Positions 11,280 through 21,300 of a DNA stretch of 64,000 nt are shown piece after piece. The stretch is from Phycisphaerae bacterium RAS2 (lineage in GTDB: Bacteria > Planctomycetota > Phycisphaerae > UBA1845 > UTPLA1): contig CP036352.1 in assembly GCA_007753915.1 (NCBI GenBank), positions 2,418,001 to 2,482,000 of the forward strand, written 5' to 3'. The translations under genes and the position numbers were made by a program. The notes beneath the pieces were generated by a model, which was not told the origin of the DNA, ran no database searches, and saw only the letters and a program-made list of their open reading frames with translations. Numbering within the stretch: the stretch's first letter is position 1; the number at the start of each line of letters is the position of its first letter.

Positions 11280-12146
11280 TCACGCCGGCCCGGTAAAGCC
11301 CTGCCCCCATTTGAGCTTCTGCACGAGCAGGTCCCACTGGTGGCGATGGGGATTCATGACAAGCTGAACCTGTTCGGCCGACCGATGCACCAGGAGGCTC
11401 GCGCCGCCGGGGACCGGCCGCACGACCTGGCCGTCAAGCACGACTGCCACGCCGGCGCTGGTCTTGCGCACATCTACCTTCACGCGCACGTCCGGCGCGA
11501 CGACGATCGGCCGATGGGTCAGCGAATGGGGGCACAGCGGCGTCATAACAATGGCACTTACGTCGGGCTGCACGATCGGCCCGCCGCAGGCCATGTTGTG
11601 GGCCGTCGATCCGGTCGGCGTGGCGATGATCAAGCCGTCGCCGATGATGGTGGTCACCGGGTGGTCATCGATGCTGACCGAAAGCCCCACGGTGCGATAC
11701 GGGTCGCCGACACGCAGCACGCAGTCATTCAGCGCGATGCCGCGCCATGTGCTCCCACCGGCGTCCACGAGCAGCACATCGAGCAGCATCCGGCGGCTGA
11801 CGCAATCCGGATCGGTCAGAATGCGATCAAGCTGCGATTCGAACTCGTTCTCATTGAAGCCCGCGAGGTAGCCGAGCTTGCCGAGGTTGACGCCGATGAT
11901 CGGCACCTGCCGATGCTGCATGGCCTGGACGACGTTCAGAATCGTGCCATCCCCGCCGAGGGCGACAACGTAATCGGGTTTCGCCTCATTGATGGCCGCC
12001 GGCTTCCCATCGAGGTCGCTGCCGACGAGCAGACCCTTGCCGTCCAGCCAGCGGGCCAAGCGATCGAACGAGACCTTGACGTTGGCCTTCTGGGCATTGC
12101 CGACCAGAAAGAAACGCGGCGTCTGGTTTCGATGATTGGCAGCCAT
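11280..12146 (-). CDS. nadK: NAD kinase
   Basis: ATP-dependent phosphorylation of NAD to NADP in the cytoplasm. The protein has the diagnostic GGDGT in VVALGGDGTILNVVQAM, the NE/D-type motif in ALNDCVL, and GDGLIIATPTGSTAH, where Ala replaces the usual Ser before TPTGSTA. Length (288 residues) is normal. ATG at 12146 is preferred over an in-frame GTG at 12155. The N-terminal 60 residues are less conserved, as usual in bacterial NadK. It is divergent from the secretion/pilus cluster. Confidence 0.95.
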   Translation of the reverse strand: MAANHRNQTPRFFLVGNAQKANVKVSFDRLARWLDGKGLLVGSDLDGKPAAINEAKPDYVVALGGDGTILNVVQAMQHRQVPIIGVNLGKLGYLAGFNENEFESQLDRILTDPDCVSRRMLLDVLLVDAGGSTWRGIALNDCVLRVGDPYRTVGLSVSIDDHPVTTIIGDGLIIATPTGSTAHNMACGGPIVQPDVSAIVMTPLCPHSLTHRPIVVAPDVRVKVDVRKTSAGVAVVLDGQVVRPVPGGASLLVHRSAEQVQLVMNPHRHQWDLLVQKLKWGQGFTGPA

Positions 12147-12155
12147 GCGGACCAC

Positions 12156-12479
12156 ACCCCGGCTCGGATGCTAAGTGAAACAGAATCAACGTGTTATAGC
12201 TCATGCGCTGCCTCCCTGTCCACCTCGTAAGTACCCAAATGACGCTGAAACGACGCTCAATTCGAGGAGGATGTATCCCCTTTCCTGCTTCAATCCACGT
12301 GTCCGGACGAGGCGCAGAACCCATTGAAGCGACCGATAGTTAACGCGGATTCGAGCCATCTCGCGACCGCGCCTGGGCATAGTCAGACACCTTGCCCCGG
12401 CGAATAATGGAGGGGTCCGCAGGCGGGTCGCGCAAAGTGCAGCGCGGGATCGCCTCTTGCACGCACGGGAGCATGTTCG
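12156..12479. other. Divergent intergenic region between nadK and the pseudopilin cluster
   Basis: About 320 bases without a supported gene. It should hold the promoters of nadK (leftward) and of the GspF-led operon (rightward). I see no clear -35/-10 pair, terminator or repeat. Short leftward frames here are Arg-rich, lack a ribosome binding site and look like noise. Confidence 0.5.
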
Positions 12480-13784
12480 ATGCCGACGTTTCAATTCGAA
12501 GCGATGAATGCCGCGGGGCAGGAAATCAAAGACGAGGTCGACGCCCCGACATCCGAAGACGCGATCGCGAAGATTCGCGCGCAGGGGTACTTCCCGACCA
12601 AGGTGCGCCAGAAAGGCGGCGCGAAGAAGGCGGCGGCCGCCGGGCCGGCCAAGCGTCGAAGCACGGGCGGCATCGGGGGCGTGTCGCAGAAGCAGCTCAC
12701 GCAGTTTACGCGACAGTTGTCAACACTCATGGACGCCGGCCTGCCGATTCTTCGCTCGCTTCGAATTCTCGAGCAGCAACAGAAGCCGGGCGTGCTTCGC
12801 GTGGCGCTGCGATACGTCGCCGAGGACGTGGAGAGCGGCTCGACGCTGTCGGAGGCGATGGCGCGGCACCCGAAGGTGTTCGATCGGCTTTACTCGAACA
12901 TGGTCGCCGCGGGCGAGGCGGGCGGTGTGCTGGACGTGATTCTCCAGCGTCTGGCCGATTTCATGGAGAAGGCGCAGAAGCTGAAGCGTAAGGTGATCGG
13001 CGCGATGGTGTACCCGGTGTGCGTCATCACCTTTGCGTTGCTGATCGTGTCGGGCATCATGTACTTCGTCGTGCCGAAGTTCAAGACGATCTTCGCCGAC
13101 TTTGGCGCGAAGCTGCCGGGGTTGACCATGCTGCTGCTGGGCATGTCGGACTGGATGATCGGCAAGACGACCGATGCCAACGGCAAAGAAGTGGACATGC
13201 TGATCCCCGGCTGGGCATACATCGTGGTCTCGCCGATCGCCTTCTTCGCGGCGTACAAGCTAATTCGACAGTTCAAGGAAGGCCGCTACGCGATGGATGT
13301 CGTGAAGATCAAGGTGCCGATTCTCGGGACCATCCTGTCCAAGACATCGGTCGCGCGTTTCACGCGTACGCTTGGGACGCTCGTGGCGGCCGGTGTGCCG
13401 ATTCTTGAAGCGATCACGATTACCAAGGACACATCCGGGAACGAGGTTTATGCCCGGGCGCTGGCCAAGGTGCACGACGCGATTCGCGAAGGTGAATCGT
13501 TCGCCACGCCGCTCAAGGCGACCAAGGTGGTGGACAACCTCGTCGTCAACATGGTGGACGTCGGCGAAGAGACCGGCGACCTCGACAAAATGCTGATTAA
13601 AGTGGCCGACAACTACGACGACGAAGTCGAAACGCTTGTGGCCGGCCTCGTCAGTCTGCTTGAACCCGTGATGGTCATCGTGCTGGGTGTCATGGTCGGT
13701 TTCATCGTCATCGCGCTGTTCCTGCCGATGGTCAGCCTGGTCAACAACCTGACGGGCGGCGGCGGCGGCGGCGGGGAACTGTGA
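12480..13784 (+). CDS. Type II secretion / type IV pilus inner-membrane protein, GspF/PilC family
   Basis: A 434-residue platform protein that anchors the assembly ATPase and drives pseudopilus or pilus growth. The N-terminus MPTFQFEAMNAAGQEI is typical of GspF/PilC. Two tandem T2SSF domains (about 75-200 and 290-410) each begin with conserved FTRQLSTLMDAGLPI and FTRTLGTLVAAGVPILEAI. Membrane segments lie near 180-200, 245-265 and 385-410. The C-terminus ends in a Gly-rich tail (seven consecutive Gly). It heads a rightward operon of pseudopilins; no GspE/PilB ATPase, secretin or prepilin peptidase is in the window, so those parts are elsewhere. Confidence 0.95.
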   Translation: MPTFQFEAMNAAGQEIKDEVDAPTSEDAIAKIRAQGYFPTKVRQKGGAKKAAAAGPAKRRSTGGIGGVSQKQLTQFTRQLSTLMDAGLPILRSLRILEQQQKPGVLRVALRYVAEDVESGSTLSEAMARHPKVFDRLYSNMVAAGEAGGVLDVILQRLADFMEKAQKLKRKVIGAMVYPVCVITFALLIVSGIMYFVVPKFKTIFADFGAKLPGLTMLLLGMSDWMIGKTTDANGKEVDMLIPGWAYIVVSPIAFFAAYKLIRQFKEGRYAMDVVKIKVPILGTILSKTSVARFTRTLGTLVAAGVPILEAITITKDTSGNEVYARALAKVHDAIREGESFATPLKATKVVDNLVVNMVDVGEETGDLDKMLIKVADNYDDEVETLVAGLVSLLEPVMVIVLGVMVGFIVIALFLPMVSLVNNLTGGGGGGGEL

Positions 13785-13824
13785 TTCCGGCGGCGGAAAG
13801 CAGCGGAAATGAGAGCGCCCGAAA

Positions 13825-14685
13825 ATGCTCAATGGGTTGACCGGAATGCGCAGACGAGCCATGACGCTCATCGAAGTGCTCGTTGTCATCATCATTCTGT
13901 CGGTGCTGGTCGGTGGTGTGCTGGTCAGCAGCCGGCTGATTGGCGATGCGCGAAAGGTCTCCCGCGCGCGGATGCAGCTCAACCTGATCTCGCAGGCCAT
14001 TGAGAAGTACGCGGAGTTCTGGCCCGCGTGGCGATTGTTCGATCCGTCCGTCTACCAGTTTCGGCCGATCGCCGACAAGGGCTGGCCCGACTTCATCGCA
14101 TCGCGGCAATTCCCTTCGCCGCCCTACTCGATGGTGACGAACTTCAACGACGGCCCGCCCTCGATCACGCTGCCGCTTCAGGATTGGAGTCTCGCGTCGA
14201 TCAATCGTGACCTGCTGGCGTCCAATGCATGCCTGGTGTTTGCGCTGACCGCCCGGTCGGGCAAGGGACCTCACTTTGACCGGGACGACGCGAACCTGCT
14301 GGACCTTCGGACCTACAAGGGCGGCATTCCTGAACCCCTCTATCCCGCGCTGGGCGGTGCATCGGCCGATTCGCGCAAGCTGGTGACGGACCCGTGGGGG
14401 ACGCCGATCCGGTATTTCTGGGTCTATCGCGATGCAACGCCCCCGGCCGGCAACCGCGCGCACTTCGGGTACCTTCCGGTGGATTACGGGCCGTATCACG
14501 TCGGAGCGGGCGCGGGGAACATCAACGATCCGGCGTTCTACCAGCCGACGGGCGAAGCAAAAGTCGCCGTAGGCTACGTGCTGGAGTCGGCCGGGCCGAA
14601 TCGGAGATTTGGCAATTTGTGGAAATACAATCCGACGGCGGCTGAACTGGACGATGCCTCGGACAACCTGATGCTGAAACCATGA
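13825..14685 (+). CDS. Pseudopilin with prepilin N-terminal methylation motif
   Basis: A 286-residue secreted pilin-like protein. The positively charged leader ends in RRRA and is followed by MTLIEVLVVIIILSVLVGG, the class III cleavage motif with Glu at +5 (processing expected after Ala14). The C-terminal domain is large and ends with DPWGTPIRYFW-type sequence (around 190-200), reminiscent of GspG. It lies 40 bases after GspF and 10 bases before the next pseudopilin. It would be cleaved by PilD/GspO and assembled into a pseudopilus. The exact G/H/I/J equivalence is uncertain. Confidence 0.85.
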   Translation: MLNGLTGMRRRAMTLIEVLVVIIILSVLVGGVLVSSRLIGDARKVSRARMQLNLISQAIEKYAEFWPAWRLFDPSVYQFRPIADKGWPDFIASRQFPSPPYSMVTNFNDGPPSITLPLQDWSLASINRDLLASNACLVFALTARSGKGPHFDRDDANLLDLRTYKGGIPEPLYPALGGASADSRKLVTDPWGTPIRYFWVYRDATPPAGNRAHFGYLPVDYGPYHVGAGAGNINDPAFYQPTGEAKVAVGYVLESAGPNRRFGNLWKYNPTAAELDDASDNLMLKP

Positions 14686-14695
14686 CGGCGAGAAG

Positions 14696-15610
14696 ATGAT
14701 TCGATCGGCACGACATCCCGGAACGCACCACACGGCAAACCGCGAAGGGCGAACCTCGCGCGGGGCGCGGCTCCGCGCCGGCGGATTCTCGCTGGCCGAG
14801 CTGCTCATCTCGATCCTGATCGTCTCAATTCTGCTGGGCATCAGCGCCTATGCGTTTCAGCGGACCGTGCGGTCGAACATCCTCGCGCAGGCGCGAAACA
14901 ACCTGCTGACCTATGTCAAAGTCGCTCGCGCTTACGCAATGGCCAACAACATCGAAACCATGCTGGTGGTCAATCCGTTCAACGGGCGCTTCGAGCTTTG
15001 GCACCTGAACCCGCCGACTGACGGAGGCCCGTTCGACCCGCTTAGCAACGGCCTGAATCCGCCGCAGACCGACGGCTATGCCTTTGCAAACGTGCTGGAT
15101 CCATCGGCACGGATGCCGCTCAACGCACGCGGCCAACCGGCGGCCATGGTCAACCCGATCGACTACGACGACCCGGTCTATCGCCCCACCGTCGACGATC
15201 CTGACGAAGAAAATCTTGACAATCTGACGTGGACCGCGATTTGTTTCACGGCCGACGGGCAACTGGTCGTGCGTACGCGGCGAATCGCCACGAGAACGTT
15301 CACGATGCGCGATGGAACACCGCGCATGCCGGTTTCGGCCCGCAATCGGCTGCTCGATGAAACGCCCGATCTTTCCCTATCCACGATCGTCACCGGCGAC
15401 GACTCGCCGATCACGTCCACGCGCGGCGTGGTCATCTCGGAGTTCACTCCGATGAGCGAGACGTTGCGCGGCGCGGCGCTGAACCCGGTCAATCTCATCG
15501 GGCGCTGGCTTCTTCTAACGCGACCGGGTCAGCCTTTTGCGGACTTTTCAACTACCGTTGTCTTAAATCGCTTTACCGGCCAGGTTGAGCAGCAGTCCGG
15601 AGCGCAGTGA
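14696..15610 (+). CDS. Pseudopilin, GspH-like
   Basis: A 304-residue protein with a 30-residue basic leader ending in Gly-Gly before FSLAELLISILIVSILLGI, a prepilin motif with Glu at +5. The sequence after the helix (AYAMANNIETMLVVNPFNGRFELW) fits a GspH/FimT-type minor pilin beta-rich domain. An alternative start could shorten the leader. It is 10 bases after the previous pseudopilin and one base before the ATG of the next. It presumably contributes to the pseudopilus tip or shaft. Confidence 0.82.
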   Translation: MIRSARHPGTHHTANREGRTSRGARLRAGGFSLAELLISILIVSILLGISAYAFQRTVRSNILAQARNNLLTYVKVARAYAMANNIETMLVVNPFNGRFELWHLNPPTDGGPFDPLSNGLNPPQTDGYAFANVLDPSARMPLNARGQPAAMVNPIDYDDPVYRPTVDDPDEENLDNLTWTAICFTADGQLVVRTRRIATRTFTMRDGTPRMPVSARNRLLDETPDLSLSTIVTGDDSPITSTRGVVISEFTPMSETLRGAALNPVNLIGRWLLLTRPGQPFADFSTTVVLNRFTGQVEQQSGAQ

Positions 15611-15611
15611 A

Positions 15612-16814
15612 ATGAACCCGACCGGCCCGATCATTCGCCCCTTGATGTCGCGGAGCGCCGCACCGGGCGGTTGCCTGCGCGCCGAAGGTCGAGCCTGCCG
15701 CAGCGGCTTCACCATTCTCGAAGGTACGATCGCGCTGACGATTCTCGGCATCGGCCTCATCATGATCGCGGCGATTTTCCCCGTGGCGCTTTCGCAGCAT
15801 CGCGACAGCGTCGAACTGGCCCGGTCAGCCGAGCTGGCCACCAAAGCAGAAGCACTCATCAAGGCGCGCATCGACCCGACGACGCTCTGGGTCAAGACGC
15901 CGCCTGCCGATCCAAACTGGTACATGCTGGGATCGCTTAATCTGGAGGCCGGTGCGGTCGGATGGGACGAAATGCCCGTCGGGCTGCCTCCCAACTACTT
16001 GATTTCGACGCAGTACGCCAACGTGATCAACGGCGTGACCGAGGCAGACATCGCGACGGCAAATCCGACGGTGTTGACCGCGATGGATGTTCTGGGGGAC
16101 CGTCTCGCGCCGTTCACGCTGGGCGATTCGCTCTCGCCGTTCACTGACGACGAGTTCGGCGAGTCGGCGGGTCGGCTGGCATGGACGGCCTTTTATCGCC
16201 GGCAGGCCACGACGACTTTTTGCACCGCGCTTTGTGCCCAGCGCCGGGGACAATACTTCGCGCAGCAGGACCTCGGCCAGCAAACTCTGAACTGGGCGCA
16301 ACTCGACACGGCCGCCCGGACACCTTACGCCACGCCGATCGCGAACGTCATGCAGTTTCGGCGGCTGCCGGTTCCGTGGCGTGTGTCGGTGGGTTACGCG
16401 CGACCTGCCGGCCCCATCGCCGTGGGCGACCCCAGAAATCGACAACTGGCAAACACGATGACGCCGCTGACCGATCCGCCGCGAATGCTGGGCGGCGGCG
16501 TACCGCTGGGGGTGCTCGCGCCGCGCGGCTCGCGCATCATGATCCAGGGCGCCGTCAACAAAGGTCCAGCGATCGGCCCGGTGCCGACGGTCCCATCGGG
16601 CAGATTGCTCACTGTGGCCGATGTAGTCTATGACGCCGCCGGTTCGCCGACGGTCATTGAAGTGCTGGAGGACATCACCGATCTGCCTTCGTACGATTTT
16701 GAACCCGGCGCGCGCGTCACGTTCGACGTCTGGATCTTTCCGCCCAACGTGCTGCTTTCCGGCACACCAACTTTCGGTCGGGCCTCGCCGTTGGTGGAAT
16801 GGAGGTTCCAGTGA
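15612..16814 (+). CDS. Pseudopilin, minor type
   Basis: A 400-residue protein with leader ending in CRSG and the prepilin motif FTILEGTIALTILGIGLIM, Glu at +5. The remaining roughly 350 residues are unusual in length for a GspI/PilV-like minor pseudopilin and do not resemble a known domain. ATG at 15612 directly follows the previous stop (TGA 15608-15610). It overlaps the next gene by four bases (GTGA). Its operon position between the H-like and J-like proteins suggests the GspI slot. Confidence 0.8.
   Translation: MNPTGPIIRPLMSRSAAPGGCLRAEGRACRSGFTILEGTIALTILGIGLIMIAAIFPVALSQHRDSVELARSAELATKAEALIKARIDPTTLWVKTPPADPNWYMLGSLNLEAGAVGWDEMPVGLPPNYLISTQYANVINGVTEADIATANPTVLTAMDVLGDRLAPFTLGDSLSPFTDDEFGESAGRLAWTAFYRRQATTTFCTALCAQRRGQYFAQQDLGQQTLNWAQLDTAARTPYATPIANVMQFRRLPVPWRVSVGYARPAGPIAVGDPRNRQLANTMTPLTDPPRMLGGGVPLGVLAPRGSRIMIQGAVNKGPAIGPVPTVPSGRLLTVADVVYDAAGSPTVIEVLEDITDLPSYDFEPGARVTFDVWIFPPNVLLSGTPTFGRASPLVEWRFQ
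16801..16805 (+). promoter_or_regulatory. Ribosome binding site deciding a GTG start
   Basis: GGAGG sits five bases before GTG 16811, which overlaps the TGA of the preceding gene. This makes GTG 16811 the better start than ATG 16799, whose own upstream sequence lacks a purine-rich site. Confidence 0.7.
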
Positions 16815-18181
16815 ACCTGCAAACCCTGGGGCAGCGCTCGGCAGCGCGCAACCTTGCGAGGCGCGGCTTCACGATGGTGGAGCTGATGGTCGCAATCGGC
16901 ATTCTGCTTGCAGCCATCCTCGCGGTCTCGCGCATCTTTACCATCAGCTCCGACGTGACGAGCCGGACCGCGGCGCACGCCGAATTGATCGAAGCGGCCG
17001 CCGGAGTGCGCGAACGCCTCGCCGCCGAACTCGCCCGGCTCGCACCCGACAGCCTGCTCGTCATTGACTCACCGCGTCCGACACTGGCCCGCGCAGACAT
17101 TCCCAATGATCGCCGGCTGTTTCGCCTGCGGCACGACCGCCTCGTTTTCGTGACCAACAGCCCGACCCTTTCGACCTATCAATCGCATACGCACCGCTGG
17201 GCCGCCACGCCGGCGATACCGGATCGTTCACCGCCGACCTCTGGTCAGTCAATTGCCTATTTCGGGCCGACCATCGCGGTGCAAGTGGATGGAGTTGAAA
17301 TCTCGTTTGAAGATGATTCGACCGCCCTGGCCGCATCGCAATGGACTTACGGGCATCGCAACACGCTCTTCTTCACCGAGACCCCGTCCAACACCGACCC
17401 GGCCTGGACGCCGATGACGACCAACGCCTTTGAGACCATGCTCACCGGCTCACCGCTGGCCGCGACGCTTCGCGAAGGCGAGACCGATGTCCTCATCGAC
17501 AGCGACCCCGCTTCGATCGAGGGCAGCTACGTCGCGCGATTCAGCGACTTCATTCGGAATCAGTCATTCGTCGATCTCCTGTCGCCGACGCCCGGCATCC
17601 GCGCCCTCTGGGAGCCGCACCTGACGCCCACTACGTTCAGCCTCGTCGACGCGGCGGACCGCGACTTTTACACCCGGCTGGGCGGTGCGCTAAGACACGG
17701 AATGGCCGACGTGCGCATCGAGTGGACCGACGGCCGGCGGGTGAATCCCGACGACCCCAACCCCGCCAATCGCAACTTCAACACGCGCTGGTTCGGCCTG
17801 TTCCCCGACGGCACGCAGGATGTTGACCTGACCCAACCCGACAACGTGACCTACTACGCCTCGCGCCGCCAGAACGCAATCGGCGACACCACCGCGTCGG
17901 AAAATCAGACCTTCGCGAATCAGATTGAGTGGTCCGCGTTCGCCAATGGCGCGAATGTCAACGCCGCGTACCGGGCGATCTGGCGGGCGGATACCTGGGC
18001 CTTCCGGCCCAAGGCCATTCGCGTCACGATTCGCCTGTACGATGCGTTGAGCCGGCTCAAGGACACGTCCACCATTGACCTCGACGAAGACGGCGACCCG
18101 GACCCAGACGGCACGGCCCTGCCGCCATTTGTCGTCACTCGCTACGGCATTGAGCATTCTTTCGTCCTGCCCGTACCGTAA
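16811..18181 (+). CDS. Pseudopilin, GspJ-like
   Basis: A 456-residue protein with a short basic leader ending RRG and the motif FTMVELMVAIGILLAAILAV, Glu at +5. The region after the helix (SSDVTSRTAAHAELIEAAAGVRERL...) recalls GspJ, where helix residues pack against GspK. It is about twice the size of typical GspJ. An ATG at 16799 would add four residues. It ends 178 bases before the giant GspK-like gene, with an AT-rich gap between. Confidence 0.82.
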   Translation: MNLQTLGQRSAARNLARRGFTMVELMVAIGILLAAILAVSRIFTISSDVTSRTAAHAELIEAAAGVRERLAAELARLAPDSLLVIDSPRPTLARADIPNDRRLFRLRHDRLVFVTNSPTLSTYQSHTHRWAATPAIPDRSPPTSGQSIAYFGPTIAVQVDGVEISFEDDSTALAASQWTYGHRNTLFFTETPSNTDPAWTPMTTNAFETMLTGSPLAATLREGETDVLIDSDPASIEGSYVARFSDFIRNQSFVDLLSPTPGIRALWEPHLTPTTFSLVDAADRDFYTRLGGALRHGMADVRIEWTDGRRVNPDDPNPANRNFNTRWFGLFPDGTQDVDLTQPDNVTYYASRRQNAIGDTTASENQTFANQIEWSAFANGANVNAAYRAIWRADTWAFRPKAIRVTIRLYDALSRLKDTSTIDLDEDGDPDPDGTALPPFVVTRYGIEHSFVLPVP

Positions 18182-18359
18182 CTTGTTAATTCATAGCCTT
18201 TTACGATAGAAAATCGCCCAAGCGTCTCGCCATTCCGATATGTGCCCTCGGAATGTTTCACCCTGCCCGTAAATCCCGATCTTGCAACAAGTTCCATGCT
18301 GGCCCGGCACTTGCCGACGGTTGGTGTCTCCCTACATTTCAAGCGAGAGAGGATCGCAC

Positions 18360-21300
18360 ATGGCTGTTAAGCCGTTGCCAATCAAGGACCTGCGTTCACG
18401 CATCCGGTCGCGCCGGGGCGTGATCATGGTCTTTGTGCTGGCGATTCTCACGCTTCTGGCGTTGGTGGGTTTTGTGATGATCTCGCGGACCCACGGCGAG
18501 GCGCGGCGCGTTGCGATGGAGAGCGACAGCGGCGCGGTTCAGTCGGCGATGTCGGGCGTGGTCACATCAATCCAGGAAACCCTCCGTAAAGACATCTGGC
18601 AAAATAACAGCACGGCGTCGCCGCTGCTTAGCAGCGTGCCGCTGAACGGCGCCGGCGGCGACACGATCGGCAAGGACGAAGGCAACGAGCCGTGGGACGC
18701 ACCGGGCATCGATGATCGCTGGCTCGCGTCGACCATGCCCTACCTCACGCTGCAACTCGATCCGGCCCTGCCGGGCTACGGCAAGCCGCGCCTGTTCCAG
18801 ACCGGCCGAATGCTGCCCGACCCGGTCGTCGAAGATCAGGTGCTCACTTGGCCGCACGTTTCCTATCTGGGGAATGACCTGACGCAATCGGCCTCAACAA
18901 ACGCGTTCACCTGGGGGCGCAATGCCCGCAGCGCCGCGGTGGCACAACCCGTGCGGTACAGCGTGGACAACCTGTCCAACGTTCGCGTGCAGCAGATCCC
19001 CCCGCCGGGTTTCAACAACGCGATGGTGACTGGATCGACGACAAATGTCACCATTTCCGAGGCCCGCCAGATCTGGTCCGACGCGTCGCACGCGCTTAGC
19101 CCGCACAATCCCGCGAACACGCCGCCCGCCGGCCTCGTGGCACGGTTCCCCTATTTCGACACCAACGCCGACGGCATAATCGACCTGTACGACGCCGACG
19201 GCGACGGCGTGCCGGATTCCCCATTGAGCTTCTGGGTCCCGCTCGATGGTCGCGACCCGAATTCAGCCAAGCGGCTGTACGCGGCCGTGCGCGTCGTCGA
19301 TCACGGCGCGATGTTGAATGTCAATACGGCGTCGAGCCTGCGGCTGCCCGGCGGAGTCGGCACGGCACTCATGTACGACGAATCGACACCCGACTTGCAG
19401 CGGCGCGGCCGGCGCGTCGGCGAGATGTTGCTGGATGATCTGGTGCATCCGCTGGACGGCGCCTTCGGCAACGATCGCACGCGCAACATGGTCAACAATC
19501 GTTGCGGCGCTGATCCCATCGCATGGGAATACATCATTCGCAGCAAGCTGGCGGGCGGCGCGGCGGCCCCTCCCCCGGTGGCCGGGCCCTATGTCTATCG
19601 CCTGTTCGGCCTGTCGGACGAGGCATCGCTGCGACATCGCGGCATGCTCGTGCCATACGAGCGGCGCGGCGATCTCGCGCTGGATCAGTACGACACGATT
19701 GATCGCGCGCTGGCGGGGAGCCTGCTCTGGACGCGACAGGTTGATGCGTCGGGAAATTACTCGGGTGCAATCGCGCGATGGAATCGCATGTCGGCGAACA
19801 TCATGGGCGCGGCCGGCTCCTACGAGGGGTACGACTCGGCCGGCGGCGCGGGCTGGCGCAAGCTGATGACGGAGGACGAGACGACGGCGGTGCGCCGGCG
19901 CATGATGACGACGGTCAGCCATGAAGTGGCCCTGCCGCCGCGCGGCGTCGCGCTGGATGCATCGGGGGACTACGCATCGAACCTGCTTCCGGCCGCATCG
20001 CCCTGGGCGCCGGTGCGATTCGTCACTTTGCCGAACGTCTACAGCTCGCCGGACTACTCGCTCATGGAGTGGCCGATCATCGGCCGGACGGCCAACCCGA
20101 ACGCCAATGAGAACCTTCGCATTCAGGCCGTCGATCTGAACATGACCTACGCCGGAAACGCCGTGCTGGGCAAGCGCGATTTCATTCTCTACAGTGCCGC
20201 GGCCATGTACCGCGCCCTCGCCGGCGTCAGCCACTATCAGGGCTTCCGCCTCATCGATGACCCGGCGACCGCCTTCGACGAATCGGCCAACCGTGTCTGG
20301 CTGGCGTGGCAGTTCGCGCTGAATCTCGCTGATTATCGCGACGGCGACAACGACCCGACGATGCTCGAGTGGCCGGCCGGTTCGGGGCGATACCTCATCG
20401 GCATCGAGCAGCAGCCGTTCTTCACCGAGGGCTACGCATACCTGATCGCGGGCAATGGCGCGGCCCCCGGCCCGGCGCCGTTCGAAGACCCCGACGCGGA
20501 AGACAAGTGGTTCCACGCGGTCGAGCTGTACGTCCCGCCGCATTACAACATTTCGACGGCTGACTTGTACATTCGCACGCCGGGCGCGCAACCGAATCCC
20601 GGCCTGCTGCCGCTGACGATGTTCACGCGCGTGGTCGGCAGCACGCCGCCGTCGCTGGTCGGTGGCGCGTCGGGGCAATACATCGTTTTGTGCGGCAGTC
20701 TGACCAACAAACCGGCCGCGCTCGTCACGGATTCGTTCTATCGCAACGGCCTGTTCCGCATGGCGGTCGACGGATCGGCATCGGTCGATCTGGTGTACGC
20801 GCCGGGCGGCAATGTGAATGATCCGCGTTCATATGTCGTGGATTCGCTGTCGCCCGCCTACGCAACCAGCTCCGCCCTTAGCTCGACGCCTGACCCGACG
20901 ACGCCCGGGCCGTGGGCCTATCGCCTGCCCGGCATCGCCGCGGGCAATCGCCACGGATTCAGCCTTCGACGCAGCACCAAAGGCTGGCGGTTCGCCACCG
21001 GCTGGCATCACGCATCAGATCAACAGGAACCGGCCCCGTTCCAGCTTCCCGGCTTCGAGGAATCGCTCGGCCGGGCCAACAGTGTCGGATCGCTGGCATT
21101 TGGCAGCGGGCCGGACGTCAATCTGCCCGAGTTGCCGTGGCCGGCGCGCGTCGGCATCGGCACGCCCGGCGACCTGCCGATCGACGGATTCGCAGCCGCG
21201 CAGCCCTATTCGGTCTTTGATTCGCCCGGTGAACTGGGCCGCGTCATGATGCTCGGCCCGATCAACCGACCGACCGGGACCGAACCGCCCTACCTGCCGT

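Noticed and set aside
12201-12494. Leftward small gene between nadK and gspF
   Set aside because: Arg-rich frame without a ribosome binding site or recognisable sequence, overlapping the start of gspF.
19263-20678. Leftward open frame of 471 codons
   Set aside because: It lies wholly antisense to the giant GspK-like gene, is Arg/Ala-rich, lacks a ribosome binding site and shows no domain.
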